A stretch of 10,805 nt of DNA from CAZGYE01 sp964530165. GTDB lineage: Bacteria; Planctomycetota; Planctomycetia; Planctomycetales; Planctomycetaceae. The stretch spans positions 1 through 10,805 of the forward strand of contig CAZGYE010000202.1 in NCBI GenBank assembly GCA_964530165.1. The letters run 5' to 3'. This document shows positions 1 to 6,886 of this stretch, one piece after another. The translations under genes were made by a program, and so were the position numbers. The notes under the pieces were generated by a model. The model was given only the letters and a program-made list of their open reading frames with translations. It did no database searches and had not been told where the DNA came from. Every line of letters begins with the position of its first letter. Positions within the stretch are counted from its first letter, which is position 1.

Positions 1-324
1 GTGAGCGGTTGTCTGCTGCTGTGGAAAGGGTCGCACGATTCCGATCGGTGGAAACCGAGCCGGCCCGGCATTCGGTTCGGGCGCGTCGTGTTGTACACTC
101 GCCAGGGATGTCCCCTCTGCGATCACGCCAAGCAGACCCTGTCGAAATACGCTCCCTACTTGCCGGAAATTGAGGAAGTTGACATCCACTCCGACGGAAA
201 ACTTGTCGAACGGTTTGGAACGTGCATCCCAGTGGTGGAAGTCGACGGCAAGGTCCGCTTCCGCGGCCAGGTGAACGACGGGCTGTTGCGGCGATTGATC
301 GAAGGAACTCCCCCGGTCCTATGA
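1..324 (+). CDS. Glutaredoxin-like (DUF836-type) thiol-disulfide protein, 5' end uncertain
   Basis: A small thioredoxin-fold protein with a redox-active CPLC motif at residues 37-40, inside a beta-strand/turn/helix context (VLYTRQGCPLCDHAK). The later IPVVEVDGK segment (about residues 75-83) supplies the cis-Pro strand typical of glutaredoxins. Families of this type carry out dithiol/disulfide exchange in the cytoplasm; the partner here is unknown. The reading frame is open to the first base of the window, where a GTG occurs, but residues 1-28 show no glutaredoxin similarity. The true start may therefore be this GTG, the GTG at position 88, or a codon upstream of the window. The stop codon overlaps the next gene's start (ATGA), so the two are almost certainly co-transcribed and translationally coupled. 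The family call is fairly secure; the physiological role is not. Confidence 0.8.
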   Translation: MSGCLLLWKGSHDSDRWKPSRPGIRFGRVVLYTRQGCPLCDHAKQTLSKYAPYLPEIEEVDIHSDGKLVERFGTCIPVVEVDGKVRFRGQVNDGLLRRLIEGTPPVL

Positions 325-1013
325 ACATCCTCGGAATCTTCGTCAAACACCCGGTCGCGGGGCGAGTGAAAACTCGACTTGCCGCGGAGTTCGGCGATGC
401 GCGGGCGGCTGAGTTGTATGCGGCATTCATCGCCGACGTTGCCGACCGCTTTCGTGACACCGCAGATCGTCGGTTTCTGTGCTACGCCCCCGGCGAGGAC
501 TCGGCCCACGATTATTTCTGCAGGATTGGCGGAGATGACTACGACGTCTGGCCACAACCGGACCGTTCACTGGGAGAGCGACTGGCAGCGTTCTTCGACG
601 ACTCTTTCGCCGCCGGCGCCCAGCGCGTGGTCGTGGTCGGCTCCGACAGTCCCAGCTTGCCACGAGAATTCGTCGAAGAGGCCTTCCGACTGTTGAGAAA
701 CCACGATTGCATCTTGGGGCCGGCAACCGACGGCGGCTACTATCTGATCGGGCAATGCGGACCATCACGATCGCTTTTCGAGAGCGTCGAGTGGAGCAGC
801 GCACGCGTGCTGGAACAAACGGTCGCAAACATCGCCAAATCTGGCGCCCGGCTGACGCTGTTGCCTCCCTGGTACGACGTCGATACGCTCGACGACCTGT
901 ATCTGCTCCGCGGCCACGTCCGAGCGCTGCAAAGGGCAGGGGAGCCTCTCGATCTGGTCAAGACCGAGCCGCTGCTCGGCTGGGATACCGTCAATCGGCC
1001 CGGTTCTGTATAA
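321..1013 (+). CDS. TIGR04282/DUF2064-family glycosyltransferase (GT-A nucleotidyltransferase-like)
   Basis: A 230-residue cytoplasmic protein of the GT-A/nucleotidyltransferase fold. It shows the family hallmarks in order: an N-terminal strand plus loop FVKHPVAGRVKTRLA (residues 7-21), a metal/nucleotide-binding GSDSPSLP (107-114), GPATDGGYYLIG (133-144), and a closing DVDTLDDL (186-193). Some members of this family are annotated in arsenosugar biosynthesis, but nothing here shows that substrate. The ATG at 321 is chosen because it gives the canonical N-terminus and forms an ATGA overlap with the glutaredoxin-like gene; the frame stays open upstream, but only as an overlap with that gene. 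The pair probably forms one transcription unit. The length is normal for the family and all motifs are intact. Confidence 0.88.
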   Translation: MNILGIFVKHPVAGRVKTRLAAEFGDARAAELYAAFIADVADRFRDTADRRFLCYAPGEDSAHDYFCRIGGDDYDVWPQPDRSLGERLAAFFDDSFAAGAQRVVVVGSDSPSLPREFVEEAFRLLRNHDCILGPATDGGYYLIGQCGPSRSLFESVEWSSARVLEQTVANIAKSGARLTLLPPWYDVDTLDDLYLLRGHVRALQRAGEPLDLVKTEPLLGWDTVNRPGSV

Positions 1014-1043
1014 TGCGTTTCACTTGATAATGCGTCCCACTTG
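1009..1043 (+). promoter_or_regulatory. Candidate promoter/operator: tandem 17-bp repeat with TATAAT
   Basis: Two adjacent 17-bp units, 1010-1026 and 1027-1043, match at 15 of 17 positions (ATAATGCGTTTCACTTG, then ATAATGCGTCCCACTTG). The first unit overlaps a perfect TATAAT at 1009-1014, which itself overlaps the preceding stop codon; no good -35 box lies 16-18 bases upstream. The position, 52-86 bases before the response-regulator start, fits a promoter with a duplicated -10/operator site. The repeat is directly visible; its function is inferred. Confidence 0.35.
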
Positions 1044-1094
1044 TGGGTCCGTTTCCGAATCTGAGACTCCTGACTGGAACACCGGTGGTTGATT

Positions 1095-1577
1095 ATGGCT
1101 CATGACGAATCGACGTCCGCGGCCTCGAAGATTCTGATCGCGGATGACAATCACCAGAATCGTGAACTGCTGGACGCCTATCTGAGCGACGAAGGTTACG
1201 AGATGACGATGGCCTGCGACGGACAGCAAACGCTCCAGCGCGTGGCCGACTTCCAGCCCGACCTGATCCTGCTGGACATCATGATGCCCAAACTGAGCGG
1301 TTATGAGGTCTGCCAGCAGTTGAAGCAGGACGAAAATGCCCGCAATATTCCCATTCTGATGGTCACTGCGCTCAACGAGCCGGGCGACATTGAAAAAGCG
1401 GTCGAAGCCGGCTGCGACGATTTCCTGTCGAAGCCGGTGAATCGGCTCGAATTGCGGACCCGCGTCCGGTCGATGCTGCGCGTCCGACATCTGATCAACG
1501 AACGCGATCGGTTGCTGGCCTACCTCGCGGAAGTCGAAGGCATGCCGATGCGCGACACCAATTCGTCGTCGCGTTAA
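1095..1577 (+). CDS. Stand-alone response regulator (CheY-like receiver protein)
   Basis: A 160-residue protein that is essentially one receiver domain. It has the acidic pair D17/D18 (ILIADDN), the phospho-acceptor D61 in LILLDIMMPKLSG, the switch T91 in ILMVTAL, and the conserved K113 in FLSKPVN. After the receiver there is only a short helical, charged tail (about 125-160) and no DNA-binding or enzymatic output domain, so signalling is presumably by protein-protein contact or in a phosphorelay. The ATG at 1095 has a GGTGG ribosome-binding sequence at 1084-1088; an in-frame TTG at 1089 is less likely. The adaptor gene begins 13 bases after its stop, implying one operon. No sensor kinase is visible. 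Family call secure, partner unknown. Confidence 0.93.
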   Translation: MAHDESTSAASKILIADDNHQNRELLDAYLSDEGYEMTMACDGQQTLQRVADFQPDLILLDIMMPKLSGYEVCQQLKQDENARNIPILMVTALNEPGDIEKAVEAGCDDFLSKPVNRLELRTRVRSMLRVRHLINERDRLLAYLAEVEGMPMRDTNSSSR

Positions 1578-1590
1578 CTGGGAGACGATC

Positions 1591-2802
1591 ATGTCGCATC
1601 AGAATCAAACCCTTGCCGCAGCGCTCATGTTGGCCGTGGTGCTGTTGGGTCCTGTAGAATTCGTGACCGCTCAGAAGACCGGTGCACCAAAGCGAGAATC
1701 AGCGACCCGAACGTCAGCGAAGTCCGGTGTGCAGAAGCAAAAAGTGGTGACGGCAACGTCACCAAAAAAAGAGTCCGACGTACCGGACCATGTCGTCATC
1801 TATCGCGAGTCGCCGCGTTTGATCGATCCAAAGGTCTATCAGATCCCGCTGCAGTTGGAGGCGGTCCGCACGGTGCAGCTTGTGGCGCTGACGGATGGAA
1901 TTGTCCGAGAAGTCCACTTGAAATCCGGGCAGAAGGTCGACACGCAAACCGAAGTCGTGCGGCTCGAGAACCGCGAGCAGCAGTTCCTGGTCGATCGGGC
2001 CAAGGCGAATTACAAAGTCGCCCAAATCGAGCTCAAACGCGCGCAGTCCCACAAGGATGCCGATCTTGTCGAATTGGCTCAAGCCAAACTGCAAGCGGCC
2101 AAGATAGATCTCGACCTGGCGACGTTTCGGTTGGAGCGCAATAGTATTCGCGTGCCGTTTGCCGGCGAGGTGTTTCGCGTGAACGTGCTTCAGGGGCAGT
2201 TTGTCAGGGCAGGGGAGCCGCTGGTCGAATTCGGTGATGCCTCGAAGTTGAAAGTAGAGATTCCGGTCGACCGCAAACAAGCAGCCCGCGGAAAGATGAT
2301 CGAGATTCGTATCGAAGAAACGGCCACACAGGCCAAGATCGAGGAGATTCTGCCGCTGGCTCCACGGTTTGAGCCGCTGCGCGATCTCATCAACTCCGCG
2401 GCGTCGGCGGTCGTCCACATCGACAACGCCAAGGGTCGCTTCAAAGTGGGCCAGGCCGTGTTCGCTCCGCTGATTCCGCGGCACATGATTGCGGAAGTTC
2501 CCACCGCTTCACTGGAGAACACGCCGGAAGGCCGGCGGAAGCTGCAGGTGGTCCGCAAGAACGTGATCCGCGACATCCAGGTTCAACTTCACGGTCAGGT
2601 GGGCGGCGACCGCATTTTCGTGAGCGGCGCGTTTGCCCCAGGTGACGAAGTGATCGTCAATATCGAGAACCCCAACGACCACTCCTCGCACGACCTGCCA
2701 GACGGGACGCTGATTCGCCTCAGCAACGTCGCTGCGGCGCAATCCAGCAGCGAGGAAAAGGAGAAGCGAGGCCGTACCCAAAAAGGCCGGGCGAATTTTT
2801 GA
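1591..2802 (+). CDS. HlyD/RND-type periplasmic adaptor (membrane fusion) protein
   Basis: A 403-residue exported protein. Residues 1-27 form a signal peptide (hydrophobic AAALMLAVVLLG, likely cleavage near VTA-Q), followed by a basic, low-complexity linker to about residue 65. The adaptor architecture follows: a first lipoyl/barrel half (about 94-127, DGIVREVHLKSGQKV), an alpha-helical hairpin rich in Lys, Ala, Leu and Gln (about 128-184), a second lipoyl half (186-218, RVPFAGEVFRVNVLQGQFV), a beta-barrel domain (220-300), and a membrane-proximal part ending GAFAPGDEVIV. Such proteins link an inner-membrane pump to an outer-membrane channel. No RND, ABC or TolC gene is adjacent. GGGAG at 1580-1584 is a good ribosome-binding site. 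The tail is Ser/Glu/Lys-rich. Family call good, transported substrate unknown. Confidence 0.85.
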   Translation: MSHQNQTLAAALMLAVVLLGPVEFVTAQKTGAPKRESATRTSAKSGVQKQKVVTATSPKKESDVPDHVVIYRESPRLIDPKVYQIPLQLEAVRTVQLVALTDGIVREVHLKSGQKVDTQTEVVRLENREQQFLVDRAKANYKVAQIELKRAQSHKDADLVELAQAKLQAAKIDLDLATFRLERNSIRVPFAGEVFRVNVLQGQFVRAGEPLVEFGDASKLKVEIPVDRKQAARGKMIEIRIEETATQAKIEEILPLAPRFEPLRDLINSAASAVVHIDNAKGRFKVGQAVFAPLIPRHMIAEVPTASLENTPEGRRKLQVVRKNVIRDIQVQLHGQVGGDRIFVSGAFAPGDEVIVNIENPNDHSSHDLPDGTLIRLSNVAAAQSSSEEKEKRGRTQKGRANF

Positions 2803-2819
2803 CGACGCAGCCGGCCTTT
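2782..2819 (+). terminator. Hairpin overlapping the adaptor stop codon, possible terminator
   Basis: A 9-bp perfect stem, AAAGGCCGG (2782-2790) with CCGGCCTTT (2811-2819), can extend by GCG/CGC (2791-2793 with 2806-2808) across a 2-base bulge. The TGA stop (2800-2802) lies in the loop. There is no downstream T-run, so classic intrinsic termination is uncertain. It could also protect the 3' end of the operon mRNA. Confidence 0.45.
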
Positions 2820-2832
2820 CGCTTCGGATTCG

Positions 2833-2861
2833 CCCACAAACTGGCCAATTTCCGCTATAAT
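2833..2861 (+). promoter_or_regulatory. Candidate sigma70-type promoter for kinase-accA operon
   Basis: A perfect TATAAT at 2856-2861 follows a partial -35 (CCCACA, 2833-2838, 3 of 6 matches to TTGACA) at 17-base spacing. Transcription would begin near 2868 and give a leader of about 65 bases before the kinase start. The consensus -10 is seen directly; promoter activity is inferred. Confidence 0.4.
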
Positions 2862-2932
2862 TCACTGAGCGTTTCTGCAACAATCACGTATCCGTTCTCA
2901 TGCGCCTCGGTTTCAGTTGAAGGGGCCTCAGC

Positions 2933-4513
2933 GTGTCTGACGGCGAACTTGCCATCGATGAGTATCAGTTGCTTAGCTGCATCGCCACCGGCACGTACAG
3001 CCAAGTGTGGGAAGTGAAGGAGAACGAGGGCTCCGAACACTTTGCCATGAAACTGCTGCTGCCGGAAACGCTGTTCGATCCCGACCAGATGAAGATGTTC
3101 AAGCTGGAGGGCAAAGTCGGCCAAGCGTTTGACCATCCGAATTTTGTCAAGCTGCACAAATTCACTGCGAATAAGAAGCGCGCCTATCTGATTATGGATT
3201 TCTTTCGCGCGCCGAACCTCAAGACTCTCATTCAAAACGACCTCACCGCGGTTCAGATGCGGATCAGTAAGTTGTTCGAGTCGGCGTGTGCGGCCTTGGG
3301 GCACATGCATGAAAAGGGTTGGGTGCATAAAGACGTCAAGCCGGACAACATCCTTTTCAGCAAAGGCTCGGAGCTGCGTCTCATTGATTTTTCACTGTCG
3401 GGCCGAATTGTCTCGGGTCTGGGAAAACTGTTTGCCGGGAAAATTCAGTTCATTCAGGGAACTCGCACTTACATTGCTCCGGAAACGATCCGCAAGCAAC
3501 ACGCGGTGCCGCAAACCGATATGTACAGTCTCGGCGTCACCATCTACGAGGTTTTGACTGGGCTGCCGCCGTTTAGTGGAACGTCTCCGGACGAGTTGCT
3601 CCGTAAACATATCGGTGAGCCGGCGCCAGCTCCGTCGGAGCTCAATCCGAACGTCACCCCAGAGATGGACAAGCTGGTGCTTCGCATGCTGGCGAAGAAG
3701 CCGGCCCAGCGTTTTGCCGACATGAACGAACTCTATGCGGAGTTCCGCACGCTCAGCGTGTTCCAAGAAGACGTCAAAGAACTCGCGGATCGAAACAAAC
3801 AAGCGGGACAAGAGGACTTCGAAGACGGTCTTTCGAACCGATTGGATAGCCGCAGCGACGCCGCGCGGGGCGGCAGACAGTACGAGGGGGCGTCGGAGGA
3901 CGTCACGACACCAAAACAGAAGAAACCGGTCGCCAACAAACCGGCGCCGGCCGTAGCCGGGCAACCCAAGCAGCCCCGTTCTCCGCGCCCGCCCGCCGCG
4001 CCGCAACCGATGCCACAACCCCCGCCGCCCGTTTATCAGCCGCCCCAACCGGTCGCGTATCAGCCGCCGATGGTCCCTCCCCAACCGGTCGTTTATCAGC
4101 CGCCCCAACCGGTCGCGTATCAGCCGCCGATGGTTCCACCGGCGATGGTCGTTCCACCGGCTCCTCAACCGCAGTACATTCCACAACCGGTGCAGGGGAT
4201 GGCGGTCGCGCCGCCGCATGCGCCCCGGCCGACTCAGCCCGCCACCGCGCCGCCGCAAGCTCAACCGGGCCAGACGCCGCCGGGACACCAAACGAAAAGT
4301 GGAACTCCGGCCGCCACGCCACAAAAGCAGCAATCCGCCCCGGCCGCCCAACCCCGGCCGAAGAAGGCTCAGCCGCAACCCACATCACCGCCTGCCGCAG
4401 CAAAACCGAAGCCGACACAGCCGTCGCCGCCCAAACCGGCGGCCGCCTCCAAACAACAAGAGAACGACGATGACTTGCCGCCGATGGACATCGACGATTT
4501 GATAGTCTCTTGA
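2933..4513 (+). CDS. Atypical Hanks-type Ser/Thr protein kinase with Pro-rich repeat tail
   Basis: A 526-residue protein with an N-terminal kinase domain (about 11-275) and a long Pro/Gln/Ala-rich tail. The kinase has a degenerate glycine loop (IATGTYSQV, only G20 kept), ATP-binding K40 (FAMKLL), a likely helix-C E59, catalytic loop HKDVKPDN (132-139, D134 and N139 kept, Lys in place of the RD Arg), metal-binding D152 in DFS rather than DFG, GTRTYIAPE (176-184), and D196/R260 of the C-lobe. It is probably active but of non-RD type. The tail has a 20-residue repeat (from residue 367) and an acidic end (NDDDLPPMDIDDL). No transmembrane segment is visible, so it is presumably cytoplasmic. The GTG start has GAAGGGG at 2919-2925. 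accA follows after 19 bases. Confidence 0.9.
   Translation: MSDGELAIDEYQLLSCIATGTYSQVWEVKENEGSEHFAMKLLLPETLFDPDQMKMFKLEGKVGQAFDHPNFVKLHKFTANKKRAYLIMDFFRAPNLKTLIQNDLTAVQMRISKLFESACAALGHMHEKGWVHKDVKPDNILFSKGSELRLIDFSLSGRIVSGLGKLFAGKIQFIQGTRTYIAPETIRKQHAVPQTDMYSLGVTIYEVLTGLPPFSGTSPDELLRKHIGEPAPAPSELNPNVTPEMDKLVLRMLAKKPAQRFADMNELYAEFRTLSVFQEDVKELADRNKQAGQEDFEDGLSNRLDSRSDAARGGRQYEGASEDVTTPKQKKPVANKPAPAVAGQPKQPRSPRPPAAPQPMPQPPPPVYQPPQPVAYQPPMVPPQPVVYQPPQPVAYQPPMVPPAMVVPPAPQPQYIPQPVQGMAVAPPHAPRPTQPATAPPQAQPGQTPPGHQTKSGTPAATPQKQQSAPAAQPRPKKAQPQPTSPPAAAKPKPTQPSPPKPAAASKQQENDDDLPPMDIDDLIVS
4030..4134 (+). repeat. 60-bp tandem repeat in the kinase Pro-rich tail
   Basis: A 45-base identical block, 4030-4074, recurs at 4090-4134, giving a 60-base period that encodes a 20-residue Tyr-Gln-Pro-Pro-rich unit beginning VYQPPQPVAY. 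The near-perfect DNA identity indicates a recent duplication, so copy number may vary between strains. Confidence 0.9.
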
Positions 4514-4532
4514 AATTGCAGGTACGTGCCAT

Positions 4533-5510
4533 ATGCCTCCGCAATACATACTGCCGTTCGAACGGCCCATCTACGAATTGGAAGGGCAGTTGGAAAAGCT
4601 CGAAGCCGAGCCGGACCCGACGGCGAACACGAAAGATTCGATTCGCAAAATGCGTGTCGAAATCACACGAATGAGGCGAGAGATCTTTGAGCACCTCGAC
4701 CCCTGGCAGATCGTTCAGGTCGCTCGGCATCAAGAGCGGCCGCAGACTCTCGATTACATCGAGCTTGTCTTTGACGAATTCGTTGACCTGCACGGAGACA
4801 AGTCGTATCGCGATGACCGCGCAATGCTGACCGGCTTTGCCAAGCTCGACGAGCGGAAAGTGATGTTTGTCGGCCAACACAAAGGACGCAACCTGAGAGA
4901 ACGAAACGATCACAACTTCGGCATGGCTCATCCGGAGGGATATCGCAAGGCCCTGGCAAAAATGCAGATGGCAGCCAAGTTTCACTTGCCGATCGTTTGC
5001 TTCATCGACACTCCTGGGGCTTATCCCGGCATCGGCGCTGAGGAACGCGGCCAGGCTTACAGTGTCGCCCGGAACCTACGCGAGATATCCCTCTTGAAAA
5101 CGCCGATCGTCTGCGTCGTCATTGGCGAAGGGGGTTCAGGCGGGGCGCTGGGGATCGGCATCGGCGATCACATTGCGATCCTGCAATTTGCCTATTATTC
5201 GGTGATCAGCCCTGAGGGGTGTGCCGGCATTTTGTGGAAGCACCAGAAACATGCCGACGACGCGGCCCGCGCCCTGAAATTCACCAGCAAGCATTTGCTC
5301 GAAATGGGCATCGTCGATGAAATCATCTCCGAACCGCTCGGCGGCGCGCACCGGGATCATCGTCAAATCGCAATCACGCTCAAAGGCGCGCTCAACGCGG
5401 CTCTGAAGGAGCTCTCGGCCATCCCGCTCGACGAATTGCTTCAGCGGCGCTACGAGAAATTCCGCCGCATGGGCGTCTTCGAGGAAGGCAACATCTCCGT
5501 CGACCCATGA
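4533..5510 (+). CDS. accA: Acetyl-CoA carboxylase carboxyltransferase subunit alpha
   Basis: AccA, with AccD, forms the carboxyltransferase that moves the carboxyl group from carboxybiotin-BCCP to acetyl-CoA, making malonyl-CoA for fatty-acid synthesis. The 325-residue length is normal. Visible features are an N-terminal helical coiled region (ELEGQLEKLE, about 15-24), the ARHQERPQTLDYI motif (64-76), LHGDKSYRDD (86-95), FIDTPGAYPG (157-166), and the oxyanion-hole glycine segment GEGGSGGALGIGIGDH (198-213), followed by SVISPEGCAGILW (223-235). The N-terminal zinc-finger domain is absent, as expected because it belongs to AccD. The ATG at 4533 follows the kinase stop by 19 bases with a modest CAGG near 4519-4522, so it is probably co-transcribed with the kinase. 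accD is not in the window. Identification is very secure. Confidence 0.97.
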   Translation: MPPQYILPFERPIYELEGQLEKLEAEPDPTANTKDSIRKMRVEITRMRREIFEHLDPWQIVQVARHQERPQTLDYIELVFDEFVDLHGDKSYRDDRAMLTGFAKLDERKVMFVGQHKGRNLRERNDHNFGMAHPEGYRKALAKMQMAAKFHLPIVCFIDTPGAYPGIGAEERGQAYSVARNLREISLLKTPIVCVVIGEGGSGGALGIGIGDHIAILQFAYYSVISPEGCAGILWKHQKHADDAARALKFTSKHLLEMGIVDEIISEPLGGAHRDHRQIAITLKGALNAALKELSAIPLDELLQRRYEKFRRMGVFEEGNISVDP

Positions 5511-5535
5511 GACTCTTGGCGAGGACGATCCGTTT

Positions 5536-5554
5536 TCTTCGCGGCCGGCGAAGA
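5536..5554 (+). terminator. Short hairpin downstream of accA
   Basis: A perfect 7-bp stem, TCTTCGC (5536-5542) and GCGAAGA (5548-5554), has a 5-base loop 26 bases after the accA stop. No T-run follows. A second, weaker GC hairpin (CCGG/CCGG, 5651-5661) is followed by GGTTTT. Either could end the operon before the convergent CvpA-like gene. The rest of 5511-5736 shows no gene. Confidence 0.3.
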
Positions 5555-5736
5555 CGGCAACGTCCGATAATGTCTGTTATGTTAACTTCCTGCGGTCTAA
5601 AACCACTGGAATCACAGGGGGTTTGCGACATTCGCTCTGCGCGAACAACGCCGGCGCCCGGGGTTTTCCGAGGGTTCGGCCAGCGGATGAACGGCCCGAA
5701 ATGATCTCCGAAGCGAGTTGACACCGGGGTCGGAAC

Positions 5737-6669
5737 TCAGCGCGTCAGCGACTCGCGCAGACGATCCTGCAGCCCCCTGCTCAACGACGTCAGCGGGACG
5801 CCGGAAATTTCCATCTGCCGGACGATGCGGGCATCCAGCGAGGTGGCGACATCGGTTTGGGGGTCGGGATCGGGGTCGCGGTCACTGAAATCGGCGCGCC
5901 AGTCCCTGAGCACCGCCAGGACGACCTGGTCTGGAATCCCCGTCATTACGGCTTCGATTTCTTCGACGATGGCCGCCTGAGCATCTGGAAAGTCAGCATA
6001 GACGGCGCTGATCTCACGCAGCAGCCTCACGTGCTCCGATTTCCGCCAGTCGTTTTCCGGCGGCTTGTCCTCTTCAGCGCCGGAATGGTCGTCGGCGTAT
6101 GCGCGGCCGTGATGGTCGGCGCGGCCGTCGTCGTCGTCTGCCGCGTGATGTGCGTGATGCAGGTCGAGACCCTCGCGGTCGAGCTTGTGAATGAACGGCT
6201 CCAGAACTTTGTGCAGCTCGGTAGGCATGACCGGATGCAGGCGATCCATAATGATCGCCGCCAGATACCCGCTGTGCGATTCGAGCACACGGGCGCGCCC
6301 GCGTTCCGAGAGCGTCACGACAAAAAAGGTCAGCACCAGGCAGAAGGTCACGCCTTTCACGAAGCCAAACAGAGAGCCGAGATGCCGATCGTATTCCACG
6401 AGTTTCGCCTTTTCGATCCACCCATGCAGCCCGCGAGCCACGGCAAACGAGAGGAACGAAAAGAGAACGTAAAGCGTCAACATTGCGATCCAGCGATTCA
6501 ACGGCGGCTCGACGCCAATATACGGCGCCGCGATCAGCGAGAACCGTTCAGCAAATACGAAAGACAGCACCAGCGCGGCAATCGACGCCAGTTGCCAAAC
6601 AAAACCCTTGATGGCTCCGCGGAGAATGGCGAGTCCCAAGATCGCCAAGATTATCACGTCGTACCACAT
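5737..6669 (-). CDS. CvpA-family membrane protein with His/Asp-rich insert
   Basis: A 310-residue protein whose first 120 residues match the CvpA/colicin V production family. It opens MWYDVIILAILGLAILRGAI and has four hydrophobic segments (about 3-18, 25-45, 57-78, 100-120), with the characteristic GFVWQL and LGSLFGFVKGV stretches. Typical CvpA proteins are about 160-200 residues; here a soluble extension of about 180 residues follows. It begins with a His/Asp-rich stretch (about 171-196, including HHAHHAADDDD) and continues into a helical C-terminal region. The family is linked to envelope homeostasis; the biochemical role is unsettled. The ATG at 6669 is chosen over in-frame upstream codons because AGGAAG lies 7 bases before it and the CvpA match begins there. 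It is transcribed alone, convergent with accA. Confidence 0.83.
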   Translation of the reverse strand: MWYDVIILAILGLAILRGAIKGFVWQLASIAALVLSFVFAERFSLIAAPYIGVEPPLNRWIAMLTLYVLFSFLSFAVARGLHGWIEKAKLVEYDRHLGSLFGFVKGVTFCLVLTFFVVTLSERGRARVLESHSGYLAAIIMDRLHPVMPTELHKVLEPFIHKLDREGLDLHHAHHAADDDDGRADHHGRAYADDHSGAEEDKPPENDWRKSEHVRLLREISAVYADFPDAQAAIVEEIEAVMTGIPDQVVLAVLRDWRADFSDRDPDPDPQTDVATSLDARIVRQMEISGVPLTSLSRGLQDRLRESLTR

Positions 6670-6723
6670 TGTTCGGCTTCCTGCTACACTTTCCGATCCG
6701 TCACGCTCCCGACGCGGGCGGAG

Positions 6724-6752
6724 AGTATATGTGAAAAACGGCATTTGGTAAA
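6724..6752 (-). promoter_or_regulatory. Candidate sigma70-type promoter for the CvpA-like gene
   Basis: On the minus strand TTTACC (6747-6752) is followed after exactly 17 bases by TATACT (6724-6729), matching the -35 and -10 consensus at 4 of 6 and 5 of 6 positions. The start site would be near 6717, leaving a leader of about 48 bases. This suggests the gene is not simply read through from dtd. Confidence 0.5.
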
Positions 6753-6886
6753 AGAGCATTTCTTGCACGGAGCATTCACCCGGACTTCAGCGGAACCAGA
6801 ACATTCTGAGGTCACGTTTGGCTCGCGCAGCAGTCCTCTAGCTCTGGACAAATCGCCGGCCACAGACCACCACAATCGGGACCGAC

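Noticed and set aside
222..320. An earlier in-frame ATG at 222 for the glycosyltransferase
   Set aside because: It would add 33 residues unlike the family, encoded wholly within the upstream gene; the ATG at 321 gives the canonical N-terminus and an ATGA overlap.
1759..2484. A 241-residue minus-strand frame inside the adaptor gene
   Set aside because: It is the antisense of a protein with a clear signal peptide and lipoyl/barrel architecture, and has no independent support.
3392..4985. Long open frames on the minus strand opposite the kinase tail and accA
   Set aside because: They are rich in Arg, Leu and Gly, as expected for antisense of GC-rich Pro codons, lack ribosome-binding sites and motifs, and lie across two well-supported genes.
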